NCBI GenBank assembly: GCA_938028585.1
Contig: CALIZH010000072.1
Location: 1 to 34,208, forward strand
Direction of reading: 5' to 3'
Source of the DNA: an uncultured Actinomyces sp.
GTDB lineage: Bacteria; Actinomycetota; Actinomycetes; Actinomycetales; Actinomycetaceae
Length of the DNA stretch: 34,208 bases
The position numbers were made by a program, and so were the translations under genes. The notes beneath the pieces are model-generated. The model was not told where the DNA came from and searched no databases. It saw only the letters and a program-made list of their open reading frames with translations. Below are positions 24,681 through 33,329 of the stretch, piece by piece (the stretch's first letter is position 1; the number at the start of each line of letters is the position of its first letter).

Positions 24681-26699
24681 TTACTCGGTTTCGATGGCCA
24701 TGACATGACCCAATCGATCCCAGGGGGACAGGCGTACCCAATTGGTGCGTGACCAGGAGTAACGCTGTCCGTCGAGCTCATCGACCACGGTAAAGTTTGC
24801 CGATGATGTCCCCAAGGAGAGTCCGCTCAAATCAATATCGATTTCTCCTTCAACCGTGTTTTCCGGGTCCAAGGAGATCACGACGATGACTGTATCGGGC
24901 AATCCGGTCGGTGAGAAACGTGCGGGGACATGCTTGGAGAAGCACAGGATCTTCTCCGAGGTCGTGGGGTGGATGCGAAGATCGTGAAGCTGGCGCAGTG
25001 CTGGGTGGCGTTCACGAGCGCTATTGAGAAGTGTGAGTAGAGTCGGGATTCCCGTCTCCTGGGCAAGCTTTGGATCACGAGGCCGGAATTCATACTTCTC
25101 GTTATCGTTGGGTTCCTCGGCACCCTCGCGTTGAATATTCTCAACCCACTCGTATCCCGAGTAGATTCCCCATGAGGGTGCTCCGAGTGCGGCCAGCATC
25201 GCGCGAATTGCGAAGATTGCACTTCCCCCAGAAGTCATCTGATGAGTGAGAATATCGTGCGTCGTCGGCCAGAAGGTCGGACGAATAAGGTGCGCAGTGT
25301 CGTGTGCGAGCTCCTGAAGATACTCTTCGATTTCTTGCTTTTCGGTTCTCCACGCGAAATAGGTGTAGGACTGGTCAAAGCCAACCGCGCCCAAGGTACG
25401 CATCATTGCGGGGCGGGTGAAAGCCTCGGCAAGGAAAATAACTTCCGGATGACGAGTATGGATTTCTTCTAGGAGCCGTTCCCAGAAAGGAATGGGTTTT
25501 GTGTGCGGATTATCGACACGGAAGATCGTCACCCCGTGGGAAATCCACAATTCGAGCATGTCACGAATCGCTGCGTAGATTCCCTCTGGATCTCGATCGA
25601 AGTTCAGGGGATAGATGTCCTGATATTTCTTCGGTGGGTTCTCTGCGTAGGCGATCGAGCCATCTGCGCGTTGGGTGAACCATTCTGGATGCTCGCTGAC
25701 CCACGGGTGGTCGGGGGAACACTGAAGTGCGATATCCAGTGCAACCTCTAAGCCCAGCTCTTTTGACTGCGCAACGAAATAATCAAAATCATCGAAATCG
25801 CCCAGCTCAGGGTGAATAGCATCGTGGCCGCCCTCCGCTGAACCAATGCCGTAGGGGCTGCCGGGTTCACCTCTGTGAGCAACCAGAGAGTTATTCTTTC
25901 CCTTTCGATTGGTTAAACCGATCGGGTGAATTGGCGTCAAATAGACGACGTTGAAGCCCATAGACGCAATACGGGGCAGAGCCTCGGTCGCGGTACGCAA
26001 GGTTCCCGATACCCAGCGTCCTTTCTTATCCTGGAAAGCGCCGTGCGAACGTGGGAAGATCTCATACCACGCACCTGCGAGGGCACGGTTTCGCGCAACG
26101 TAGAGAGGGAAACTACGGGTTGACCCGTAGAGGTCGCGGAGTGGGAAATTACGGAAGACTGCGCGCACCGGAGCAGCCAGGCCAGCGGAGAGACGACGTT
26201 GGGGAGTTTGAGTGGTATCGCGTAGGGCCTGTGCGGCAGCAAGTAGAGTTTCAATACCTGCTCGACTTGGTTGCTTTTGAGAAGGATTGTTCAATGCCTC
26301 TCCGCGTGCAGCGCGTTCCATCAAGAGTGCGCCTTCTTCGAGCATGAGTTCGACGTCGACCTCGGCCCCAATCTTCACTGATGCATCGTGACGCCATGTG
26401 GCGTAGGGGTCTGACCATGTATCGATGCGGAAGCTCCACTTGCCAACCGCGTCTGGCATCAGCCACGCTTCGTAGCGGTCGAGGCCGGGAGCAATGTCAT
26501 ACATGAGGGCGCGTGAATGGATGGAGCCACCGGGGCGAATGAGAACTGCCTCGGCAGCATAGGCATCATGGCCCTCTCTGAAGACGGTTGCTCGGATAGG
26601 AAATGCCTCAAAAACCGTTGCTTTAGCCGGCAAATTCCCGTCCTCAACGACGGGAAAAACTTCAGTGGCCGGGATGCGTGGAAGTAGTGTCTCGTTCAC
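24681..26699 (-). CDS. glgE: alpha-1,4-glucan:maltose-1-phosphate maltosyltransferase
   Basis: 672 residues from the GTG at 26699. A longer open frame to 26804 exists but runs through a 17-bp terminator hairpin (26767-26807). The family N-terminus begins about here (LPRIPATEVFPVVEDGNLPAKA); an ATG at 26735 is a second choice. GlgE extends alpha-1,4-glucan by maltose units from maltose-1-phosphate (GH13 subfamily 3). With this start the nucleophile is Asp396 (FRVDNPHTKP) and the acid/base Glu425 (IFLAEAFTRP), very near the 394 and 423 of the Streptomyces coelicolor enzyme. Partners that make maltose-1-phosphate (TreS-Pep2 or GlgM) are not in this window. Operon with glgB. Confidence 0.95.
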   Translation of the reverse strand: MNETLLPRIPATEVFPVVEDGNLPAKATVFEAFPIRATVFREGHDAYAAEAVLIRPGGSIHSRALMYDIAPGLDRYEAWLMPDAVGKWSFRIDTWSDPYATWRHDASVKIGAEVDVELMLEEGALLMERAARGEALNNPSQKQPSRAGIETLLAAAQALRDTTQTPQRRLSAGLAAPVRAVFRNFPLRDLYGSTRSFPLYVARNRALAGAWYEIFPRSHGAFQDKKGRWVSGTLRTATEALPRIASMGFNVVYLTPIHPIGLTNRKGKNNSLVAHRGEPGSPYGIGSAEGGHDAIHPELGDFDDFDYFVAQSKELGLEVALDIALQCSPDHPWVSEHPEWFTQRADGSIAYAENPPKKYQDIYPLNFDRDPEGIYAAIRDMLELWISHGVTIFRVDNPHTKPIPFWERLLEEIHTRHPEVIFLAEAFTRPAMMRTLGAVGFDQSYTYFAWRTEKQEIEEYLQELAHDTAHLIRPTFWPTTHDILTHQMTSGGSAIFAIRAMLAALGAPSWGIYSGYEWVENIQREGAEEPNDNEKYEFRPRDPKLAQETGIPTLLTLLNSARERHPALRQLHDLRIHPTTSEKILCFSKHVPARFSPTGLPDTVIVVISLDPENTVEGEIDIDLSGLSLGTSSANFTVVDELDGQRYSWSRTNWVRLSPWDRLGHVMAIETE

Positions 26700-26766
26700 A
26701 TACTCAAGCCTAATGGATACTGTGACGATCGACATACTCAGGAAGCGAAAAGGCTCTGAAGGGTCC

Positions 26767-26807
26767 AAAAAGGTGGTGGTTACTTCCTCAGAAGTAACCA
26801 CCACCTT
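26767..26807 (-). terminator. rho-independent terminator of glgX-trpS
   Basis: A 17-bp perfect stem (26770-26786 with 26791-26807) encloses a 4-base loop. On the minus strand it is followed by TTTTT then GGACCC, so the run of U is on the correct side to stop transcription coming from trpS. It lies 17 bases after the trpS stop and before glgE, separating the two transcription units. Confidence 0.88.
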
Positions 26808-26823
26808 GAGCGTTTCAAAAAGC

Positions 26824-27924
26824 TCAGTAGACCATGTGCATCGCTTCTCGGACCTCGTTCAAGGTCTTTTCTGCACGTTCGTTTGCCTTCTCATTGCCTT
26901 GGCGCAGGATTGAGAGCAGATACCCCGGATCAGCCGCTAGCTCGGCACGACGTGCACGGATTGGTGCAAGCATTTCGTTGAGAGCCTCTGTAACGGTTGC
27001 CTTGAGCGCACCGCCGCCGCCATCACCGATACGCTCGGCGATAGCTACCGGATCCTCGCCTGTGGCCAAAGATGCAAGCATCAGTAAATTGGCTACCTCG
27101 GGACGGTTCTCAGGGTCGAAGGTGATGTGACGATCTGAATCAGTCTTTGCGCGCTTTAAGATTTTTGCAGTCTCATCTGCGGTCATTGCCAATTCGATCG
27201 TGTTGCCGCGAGACTTCGACATCTTCGTTCCGTCCGTTCCCAAGAGCAGGGGAGTCTCTGAAAGAAGCGCATCAGGACGGGGGAATACGGCTCGCTTGGG
27301 GTCGACGCGACCGTAACGCTTATCGAAGCGCTGAGCAATCAGGCGAGTCTGTTCAATGTGAGGGAGCTGGTCTTGGCCAACAGGAACGATATTCGCCTTG
27401 CAGAAGAGGATGTCACAGGCCTGGTGCACCGGGTAGGTCAACATCAAACCGGTCATTGCACGGCCGTCGGTCGCTTCCAACTCTGCCTTAACCGTGGGGT
27501 TACGGTGCAGCTCGGCCTCGGTGACCAGGGAAAGGAAAGGAAGCATGAGTTGGTTCAGTGCAGGAATCGACGAATGGTTGAAGATCGTTGTCTTCTCCGG
27601 ATCTAATCCAACTGCAAGGTAATCAGTAACCAAGCCAAGGACGCGCTCTTGAATGGGGCCGACAGCGTCGCGGTCTGTGATGACCTGATAGTCAGCTACA
27701 AGCACCCACGTATCGACTCCGCGTTCTTGAAGGAGAACACGGTTTCGCAGGGTACCGAAGTAGTGACCGAGGTGTAGGCGTCCAGTTGGGCGGTCGCCAG
27801 TAAGCACGCGAAAACGCGTGGGATCTTGGTCGATTGCCTCGTCAATTTCCTTCGAACGTGCAAGAGAGCGCGCGAGGGAAGCATCAGAGGTGGATTGCTC
27901 GAGAGTTTCTTCGCTGGTAGTCAC
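26824..27924 (-). CDS. trpS: tryptophanyl-tRNA synthetase
   Basis: 366 residues, class I synthetase that charges tRNA-Trp. The HIGH-type motif is HLGH at 51-54 (GDRPTGRLHLGHYFG), and the KMSKS loop is at 234-238 (LGTDGTKMSKSRGNT). The ANIVPVGQDQLPHIEQTR stretch is typical of TrpRS. The start is GTG, 18 bases after glgX, so it is co-transcribed with the debranching enzyme and ends at the terminator above. The roughly 35-residue polar extension before the catalytic domain is longer than in the E. coli enzyme. A trpS between glycogen genes is unusual; no functional link is evident. Confidence 0.96.
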   Translation of the reverse strand: MTTSEETLEQSTSDASLARSLARSKEIDEAIDQDPTRFRVLTGDRPTGRLHLGHYFGTLRNRVLLQERGVDTWVLVADYQVITDRDAVGPIQERVLGLVTDYLAVGLDPEKTTIFNHSSIPALNQLMLPFLSLVTEAELHRNPTVKAELEATDGRAMTGLMLTYPVHQACDILFCKANIVPVGQDQLPHIEQTRLIAQRFDKRYGRVDPKRAVFPRPDALLSETPLLLGTDGTKMSKSRGNTIELAMTADETAKILKRAKTDSDRHITFDPENRPEVANLLMLASLATGEDPVAIAERIGDGGGGALKATVTEALNEMLAPIRARRAELAADPGYLLSILRQGNEKANERAEKTLNEVREAMHMVY

Positions 27925-27942
27925 CAGCTCAGTTTAGCGTGA

Positions 27943-30225
27943 TCACTGCGCGGGCGAAGAGTCCACGGATGAGAGGTAGATATGCATGCTGAAAGGATCC
28001 ATGGAAACTGTTGCATCCGAAGCCTTGTAATCGAGAGTATGCGGCAAGGTCACCGCATCGTTCATAGAGGTAACACCGCCGTCGTCGATCTGGCTCCATG
28101 CACTATCGAAAACGTGCACCCACTGGACCCCTCGGCCTCGGGGAAGAAGAACATTGCGGTCCGCTGTCGTTCCGTTGAAGAGGACAAGAGCATCGCGAGA
28201 ACGATAGGGGGTGCCTGAACGTAGCATTTGGAATACACGTGAATCGGGCGATGTCCAAACGTCGTCACGCATGGGAACCCCACTTGCGTCATACCACGAG
28301 AGGTCAGGAAGCGTATCACCATGGGGCTCGGATCCGGAGAAAAACTTCATTGGCCGCAGTGCAGGATGCGCTCGGCGCAATGCAAGAAGCCAACGGACGA
28401 TCTCGAGCTGTTCCTTTTGGAGTTCAGAGAGGTCCCAGTCGATCCACGAAATGGGCGAATCTTGACAGTAGGCGTTGTTATTACCAAATTGCGTGCGCGA
28501 AAACTCATCACCCGCAACCAACATGGGCGTTCCAGAGGAAACAAGGAGCGTGGCAAGAAGATTGCGTTGTGAGCGCTGGCGCGCGGGGACAATGTCTTCA
28601 ACAAAGCCGGTGATATCACGGACATCGGGGTCAGCACCAAGAATTGGCGCCGCCAAAGCTCCCTCAAGACCGTGGTTCCACGAGTGGTTGTTATCCGAAC
28701 CGTCTCGGTTTTCTTCCAGGTTTGCCAAGTTGTGCTTATGGTCAAATGCCGTAAGGTCGGCCAAAGTAAAGCCGTCATGTGCCGTCACAAAATTGACAGA
28801 TGCTCCAGGTCCGCGAAGGTATCCAACGCCGTGGCCAAAGAGATCTTGAGAACCCGAAAGACGAGTTGCGAGCTCATTGGCTCCACTAGCCGGCCGGCCC
28901 GCAGTAATCTCTCGCAAGTCAGAAAGCCAGAAGCTCCGAACGGAATCGCGGAAACGGTCATTCCACTCGCAGAAAGGATCGGGGAAATTACCGGTCTGCC
29001 ACCCGCCTAAACCAACGTCCCAAGGCTCTGCGATGAGCTTGGTCTCGCGAAGAAGGGGATCTGCCCCCATCGCAATGAGCAGAGGATGCAGGGGAGTAAA
29101 ACCGGTTGAAAAACGCCCGATAGTCGCAGCGAGATCAAAGCGGAATCCATCAATTCCCATGCTGGCTACCCAGTAGCGTAGTGAATCCAAGATAAGAGAA
29201 ATCACCTGGGGGTGATCGGTATTCAGTGTGTTGCCGCACCCCGTCGTATCGATGATCTGTGAGGGGTAGGCGTCGGTTCGCCTGTAGTACAGAGGGGAAT
29301 CAAGCCCGCGGAATGACAGCGTCGGACCGGTGTCTCCGCTCTCGCAGGTGTGGTTATAGACCACGTCAAGGATCACTTCAATCCCGGCCTCATGGAGGAT
29401 TGAGACCATCCCGCGGAATTCGTCAATCACGGCCTGTGGGCCTCGTGCGCGAGCGGCGGCGCTGGCATAGGAAGGTTCAGGGCTAAAGAAGGAGAGGGTG
29501 GAGTATCCCCAATAATTCGTCAAGCCGCGCTCGACTAAGAAAGGTTCATCAGACTTTGCGTGGATCGGGAGAAGCTCGACAGAGGTCACTCCCAACTCTT
29601 TGAGATAACGAACGGATGCGGGATGAGCAAGACCCGCATAGGTCCCTCGCAGATTGGGGGGAACCTCCGACATATTCTGCGTGAAGCCTTTGACATGTAA
29701 CTCGTAGATAACGGTCTCATCCAAAGGAACCTTTGGCTGTGGGGTAATGCGAAATGAGGTGTCAACAACCACGCTATGAGCGTTAAAAGGCGCCGAATCA
29801 GTTGTTGAAGGCTCCAGCGGGTAAGAGACCGGGTAAAAATCCTCATCGACTTGGTGCGCGTAGACCTCGGGACGAATGTCGACAGCACCTGCGAGGCCAC
29901 GGCCATAGGGATCGACCAGAAGCTTGTTCTCGTTAAAGAACAGGCCGGCATCGGGGTCCCAAGGGCCTTCCGCACGGAAACCGTAGTGGGTTCCAAGGCC
30001 AAAACCTTCGATACGTCCATGCCAGATGCCATGATCGGGGCCAAGAAGACGATAGCGCTGCTCAAACCCGGTATCCGGGTCGATGACGCAGAAGTCAACC
30101 TGGGTAGCACGTGTCGATACCACAGCAATGTTGAGACCTGATCCAGAAACGGTGACGCCCAGTTGGCGATAGTGAGGATGAGGTTGCGTAACGGCGTGGT
30201 AGACGTAATTCGCCTGTTGTGACAT
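27943..30225 (-). CDS. glgX: glycogen debranching enzyme (GlgX/TreX type, GH13_11)
   Basis: 760 residues. It hydrolyses alpha-1,6 branch points of glycogen, releasing short maltodextrins. An N-terminal CBM48-like region (about 20-120, with LLGPDHGIWHGRIEG and FRAEGPWDPDAG) precedes the barrel. Catalytic residues are Asp364 (GIDGFRFDLAATIGR), Glu400 (LIAEPWDVG) and the His-Asp pair of FVTAHDGFTLADL. Region I is seen as LDVVYNHTCESGD. The start ATG has AGGGG seven bases upstream. It is the first gene of a minus-strand unit with trpS, and divergent from etfB across a 105-base gap. It could supply maltodextrins for the pathway that ends in GlgE. Confidence 0.95.
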   Translation of the reverse strand: MSQQANYVYHAVTQPHPHYRQLGVTVSGSGLNIAVVSTRATQVDFCVIDPDTGFEQRYRLLGPDHGIWHGRIEGFGLGTHYGFRAEGPWDPDAGLFFNENKLLVDPYGRGLAGAVDIRPEVYAHQVDEDFYPVSYPLEPSTTDSAPFNAHSVVVDTSFRITPQPKVPLDETVIYELHVKGFTQNMSEVPPNLRGTYAGLAHPASVRYLKELGVTSVELLPIHAKSDEPFLVERGLTNYWGYSTLSFFSPEPSYASAAARARGPQAVIDEFRGMVSILHEAGIEVILDVVYNHTCESGDTGPTLSFRGLDSPLYYRRTDAYPSQIIDTTGCGNTLNTDHPQVISLILDSLRYWVASMGIDGFRFDLAATIGRFSTGFTPLHPLLIAMGADPLLRETKLIAEPWDVGLGGWQTGNFPDPFCEWNDRFRDSVRSFWLSDLREITAGRPASGANELATRLSGSQDLFGHGVGYLRGPGASVNFVTAHDGFTLADLTAFDHKHNLANLEENRDGSDNNHSWNHGLEGALAAPILGADPDVRDITGFVEDIVPARQRSQRNLLATLLVSSGTPMLVAGDEFSRTQFGNNNAYCQDSPISWIDWDLSELQKEQLEIVRWLLALRRAHPALRPMKFFSGSEPHGDTLPDLSWYDASGVPMRDDVWTSPDSRVFQMLRSGTPYRSRDALVLFNGTTADRNVLLPRGRGVQWVHVFDSAWSQIDDGGVTSMNDAVTLPHTLDYKASDATVSMDPFSMHIYLSSVDSSPAQ

Positions 30226-30259
30226 TGCCGCCCCTTTTTTTCATGTCAGAACTGAGAAC

Positions 30260-30265
30260 ATCATA
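30260..30265 (-). promoter_or_regulatory. candidate -10 of the glgX-trpS promoter
   Basis: On the minus strand this hexamer reads TATGAT, one base from consensus. It lies 35 bases before the glgX start in the divergent gap. No good -35 is seen at normal spacing, so an activator or a non-standard sigma factor may be needed, or the site may be chance. I found no comparable plus-strand signal for etfB. Confidence 0.3.
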
Positions 30266-30330
30266 GTCGTATCCGTCCGGTGGCACACATAGAGCTGCGC
30301 GTATCAGCACCGATATGGCACTCTGGATAC

Positions 30331-31140
30331 ATGAGGATTGCAGTTCTGGTCAAACAGGTTCCTGATACAAGCTCGGACCGGCGTTTTGAAGACTTACGTT
30401 TAGTGCGTGGTGAAGACGATGTCCTAAATGAAGGCGACGAACACGCAGTGGAAGCTGCGGCTGATCTTGTGCGCACTCACGGAGGTGAAGTCGTTGCGGT
30501 GAGCATGGGGCCAGAAGATGCCAGTGATGCACTGATTCGTGCGCTGGCACTTGGTGCCGATAGTGCTTATCTGCTCTCTGATCCCAAACTTGAGGGTGCA
30601 GATGTCACTGTTTCAGCACGTGCGCTCGCGGCTTTGCTGACGGTGCTGGCGGATGAGGAGCCTTTCGATCTGATCATCGCCGGGATGGCAGCGGCGGATT
30701 CGATGACTTCGATGCTTCCCGCGGCGCTCGCGGCGGTCCTTGGCCTTCCTTTGGTTTCACAGGCTCGAGAGTTAACTGTTGATGTCGAGCACTCACGGCT
30801 GAGTGCCTCGCGAAGTGTTGATGGTGTCGATGAATCTCTCGAAGCGCCTTTCCCTGCTGTCATTTCTGTTTCAGATCAGCTGAACGAACCGCGTTTCCCC
30901 GGTTTTAAGGACCTCAAGGCTGCTCGGATGAAGCCCTTAGTTCGTGCCGAACTTGATGACATTGCCGAGTGTGATCCCAGCGGAGTGCTCTCATCTGTCT
31001 TGGCTTCTGGACTCGATGCGATGCCTCTTCGTATGGAATTTATCGAGGAACATCTTCGTGGCGGATCAGGTGAGGTATTCCCCGATACCGGTGATGGCGG
31101 CAAGCGTCTTGCGGAATTCATTGAGGAGAAGTTGAAGTGA
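30331..31140 (+). CDS. etfB: electron transfer flavoprotein, beta subunit
   Basis: 269 residues from the ATG at 30331, chosen because MRIAVLVKQVPDT is the standard ETF-beta N-terminus; the open frame extends 17 codons upstream but that part looks non-coding and there is no good ribosome binding site for either start. EtfB binds AMP and the partner dehydrogenase. Features seen are the N-terminal VKQVPDTS, the LNEGDEHAVEAA helix in the position of the usual N-P-x-D-x-x-A-x-E-E, LALGADSAYLL, and the GMAAADSMTSMLPAALA segment. It pairs with EtfA, whose gene overlaps it in GTGA. No acyl-CoA dehydrogenase or ETF-quinone reductase is nearby, so its electron donor and acceptor are unclear. Confidence 0.93.
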   Translation: MRIAVLVKQVPDTSSDRRFEDLRLVRGEDDVLNEGDEHAVEAAADLVRTHGGEVVAVSMGPEDASDALIRALALGADSAYLLSDPKLEGADVTVSARALAALLTVLADEEPFDLIIAGMAAADSMTSMLPAALAAVLGLPLVSQARELTVDVEHSRLSASRSVDGVDESLEAPFPAVISVSDQLNEPRFPGFKDLKAARMKPLVRAELDDIAECDPSGVLSSVLASGLDAMPLRMEFIEEHLRGGSGEVFPDTGDGGKRLAEFIEEKLK

Positions 31141-32135
31141 AGGCTTTATTGAACTCTGCGGTCCTCGTTCTTGACCTGGCCTCCTCTGAAGGAACAATTG
31201 ACGCCCGTCACAAGGACATCATCGCCCAGGCTCGCGGGTGCTTCGAAGAGCTGCATGCGATCGTCTTGTGCCCCGAGGTCCACGATTGCCTTGGAGGGGA
31301 GTTGGGGCGAATTGGTGTGTCCTCTGTGATCCCGGTGATCTGCCCCGAGGCCGCGCTGACAACATCGGCTTTGCTTCCTTCGCTGGAATCTGCGTACCGA
31401 AGCCTGAATCTCCCCGGAGCACCGATTTTCTTCGCCACGCGTTTCCTTGACCGTGAGTGTGCCGCTTCCCTTGCCGTAATTTTGGGTGGGTGCGCCATTG
31501 CCGAGGCCGTCGAGATTCACGTTGAAGAGGATCGTTTGCGCGCGACGACGGATGCTCTTGGTGGCTCGTGGAGGGGAGAAGTTCTTGCTACGGCTGCACC
31601 TGCCTGCGTGTGTCTGCGTTCGCGCGGCCTCGTCCCTGAAGAGGTTGAAGGCCAGTGCAAGGTGGCTGAGCCTATTGTGCTGTCCTTGAGTGATAAGACC
31701 ACCAGGGTTCACGAGCGTGCGTACCAAAGTGGAGATGGTCGCCCGAAGGTGACTGAAGCTCAGGTCGTTGTAGTTGGTGGCCGAGGCGCAGGGCAGGATT
31801 GGAGTTTGGTCGAAGATCTTGCCGATGCTTTGGGTGCTGGCATCGGTGCAACGCGTGATGCTGTTGATGAAGGCTGGGCGAAGCGCAGCGCGCAAATCGG
31901 CCAAACCGGCGCGACGATTGCTCCCAAGCTCTATATCTCTCTTGGTGTTTCAGGTGCAATTCATCACACGATTGGAATGATGTCCTCGGGAACGATCGTT
32001 GCAGTCTGTGATGATCCAGATGCTCCGATCTTCGAAATTGCTGATTTCGGAGTTGTCGGAGATCTGTACGAAATTATTCCCCAAGCGCTGGAGCATATTC
32101 GCGCGTGGCGCGCGAATGAGCCCCAGGACAACTGA
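31137..32135 (+). CDS. etfA: electron transfer flavoprotein, alpha subunit
   Basis: 332 residues from a GTG overlapping the etfB stop (GTGA), so the subunits are translationally coupled. EtfA holds the FAD that shuttles single electrons. The C-terminal FAD domain shows the family signature: VVVVGGRGAG, then IGQTGATIAPKLYISLGVSGAIHH, then AVCDDPDAPIFEIADFGVVGDL. The Cys in AVCDDPDAP replaces the usual Asn (x-N-x-D-P-x-A), a mild departure. The N-terminal domain is divergent, as is common. The nifS-like gene begins nine bases after the stop. The order etfB-etfA-nifS-mnmA is seen in other Actinobacteria (around Rv3029c-Rv3024c). Confidence 0.93.
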   Translation: MKALLNSAVLVLDLASSEGTIDARHKDIIAQARGCFEELHAIVLCPEVHDCLGGELGRIGVSSVIPVICPEAALTTSALLPSLESAYRSLNLPGAPIFFATRFLDRECAASLAVILGGCAIAEAVEIHVEEDRLRATTDALGGSWRGEVLATAAPACVCLRSRGLVPEEVEGQCKVAEPIVLSLSDKTTRVHERAYQSGDGRPKVTEAQVVVVGGRGAGQDWSLVEDLADALGAGIGATRDAVDEGWAKRSAQIGQTGATIAPKLYISLGVSGAIHHTIGMMSSGTIVAVCDDPDAPIFEIADFGVVGDLYEIIPQALEHIRAWRANEPQDN

Positions 32136-32144
32136 AAGACACCC

Positions 32145-33329
32145 GTGTCGCACTATCTTGATCACGCCGGTTCCACACCCCTGGCACCCGGAGTTCGTCA
32201 GGCCTGGCTTGACGCCCAAGACGCTCTCAGTCGGCGTCCTGGAAACCCCGCGGCTCTTCATGCTGGCGGACGTTCCGCTAAGCGTTTGCTGGAGGACGCG
32301 CGTGAACGTGTAGGCGCAGCTGTGGGCGCATCTCGCGCGGAGGTTGTTTTTACCTCGGGTGCGACAGAATCAGATGCGCTGGCGCTTGTTGCTGCCTCTC
32401 GGGGGATGCGCAGGGCCGACGCCGGACGCGTCGATGTTTGGATGTCTCCGGTCGAGCATGACGCGGTCAGTGAGCAGGGCGAAGTCCTGCGTCGAGAGGG
32501 CTTTACGCCCCGGATCTTTGCGGTGAATTCTTCGGGGCGTGTGGAGTATTCGGATTTAGGGCCAGCAGACTTTGAACGTGCGGCATTAATGTCAATGACG
32601 TGGGTGTGTTCTGAGCTTGGAACCATTGAACCAGTGGGCGAATTTGCCAGCTTTGTTCACGACGCGCAGACGGAACAAGCGCCTCTTCTGCATTCGGATG
32701 CCGCTCAAGCAATCGGCTACTGCGACGTTAATTTTGCTCAGTCAGGCTTAGACCTATTGTCGATCGGTGGTCATAAAGTCGGTGCTCCTGTTGGTACGGG
32801 TGCACTGATCGTCCGTCGGGGCATCAAGATGGTCACTGACCGGCCCGGTGGGGGACACGAACGCGGAATCCGTTCTGGAACCCCCGATGTTGCAGGAGCC
32901 TGCGCGCTCGCAACTGCCCTTGAATTTGCGGTGGAGCATCGCCTCGAGCGTGTCCAACGTGCGCAGAAACTCCGTGAGCGTCTTATTTCCGGCCTCCCTC
33001 AGGGGGTGCGTTTAAGTGTTGACCCAGCCACGGCCTCGGCAGCGATTATTCACTTATTGATCCCGACCCACCATCCCGAGGCAGTTCTCTTGGCTATGGA
33101 TATGGCAGGCGTAGACGTGTCGGCCGGTTCGGCATGTCATGCTGGAGTGACTCGGCCTTCGCGTGTGGTGATGGCCCTTGGCTACAGTGAAAATCAAGCA
33201 CTTGGTGTGCTGCGGGTTTCCACGGGAATGGAAACTACCGTAGAAGATATTGATGCTTTTCTTCGCGCACTTCCCGTCGCAATCCGAGCGGGACAGGCAT
33301 TGGATGAACGAGACAGGATGGATGCATGA
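32145..33329 (+). CDS. cysteine desulfurase, NifS/IscS family
   Basis: 394 residues, class V PLP enzyme that takes sulfur from cysteine as a persulfide. Motifs: N-terminal YLDHAGSTPL, FTSGATESDALAL, His105 (VEHDAV), PLP Lys211 (SIGGHKVGAPVGTG), GGHERGIRSGTPDVAG, and the persulfide Cys331 (SAGSACHAG). Two departures: the usual NNEIG before the PLP Asp is CSELG here (155-159), and the loop after Cys331 reads HAGVTRPS. It begins nine bases after etfA and its stop overlaps the mnmA start (ATGA). The likely job is therefore to supply sulfur for MnmA, with Fe-S cluster assembly possible too. Start is GTG with a weak GAAAGA. Confidence 0.92.
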   Translation: MSHYLDHAGSTPLAPGVRQAWLDAQDALSRRPGNPAALHAGGRSAKRLLEDARERVGAAVGASRAEVVFTSGATESDALALVAASRGMRRADAGRVDVWMSPVEHDAVSEQGEVLRREGFTPRIFAVNSSGRVEYSDLGPADFERAALMSMTWVCSELGTIEPVGEFASFVHDAQTEQAPLLHSDAAQAIGYCDVNFAQSGLDLLSIGGHKVGAPVGTGALIVRRGIKMVTDRPGGGHERGIRSGTPDVAGACALATALEFAVEHRLERVQRAQKLRERLISGLPQGVRLSVDPATASAAIIHLLIPTHHPEAVLLAMDMAGVDVSAGSACHAGVTRPSRVVMALGYSENQALGVLRVSTGMETTVEDIDAFLRALPVAIRAGQALDERDRMDA

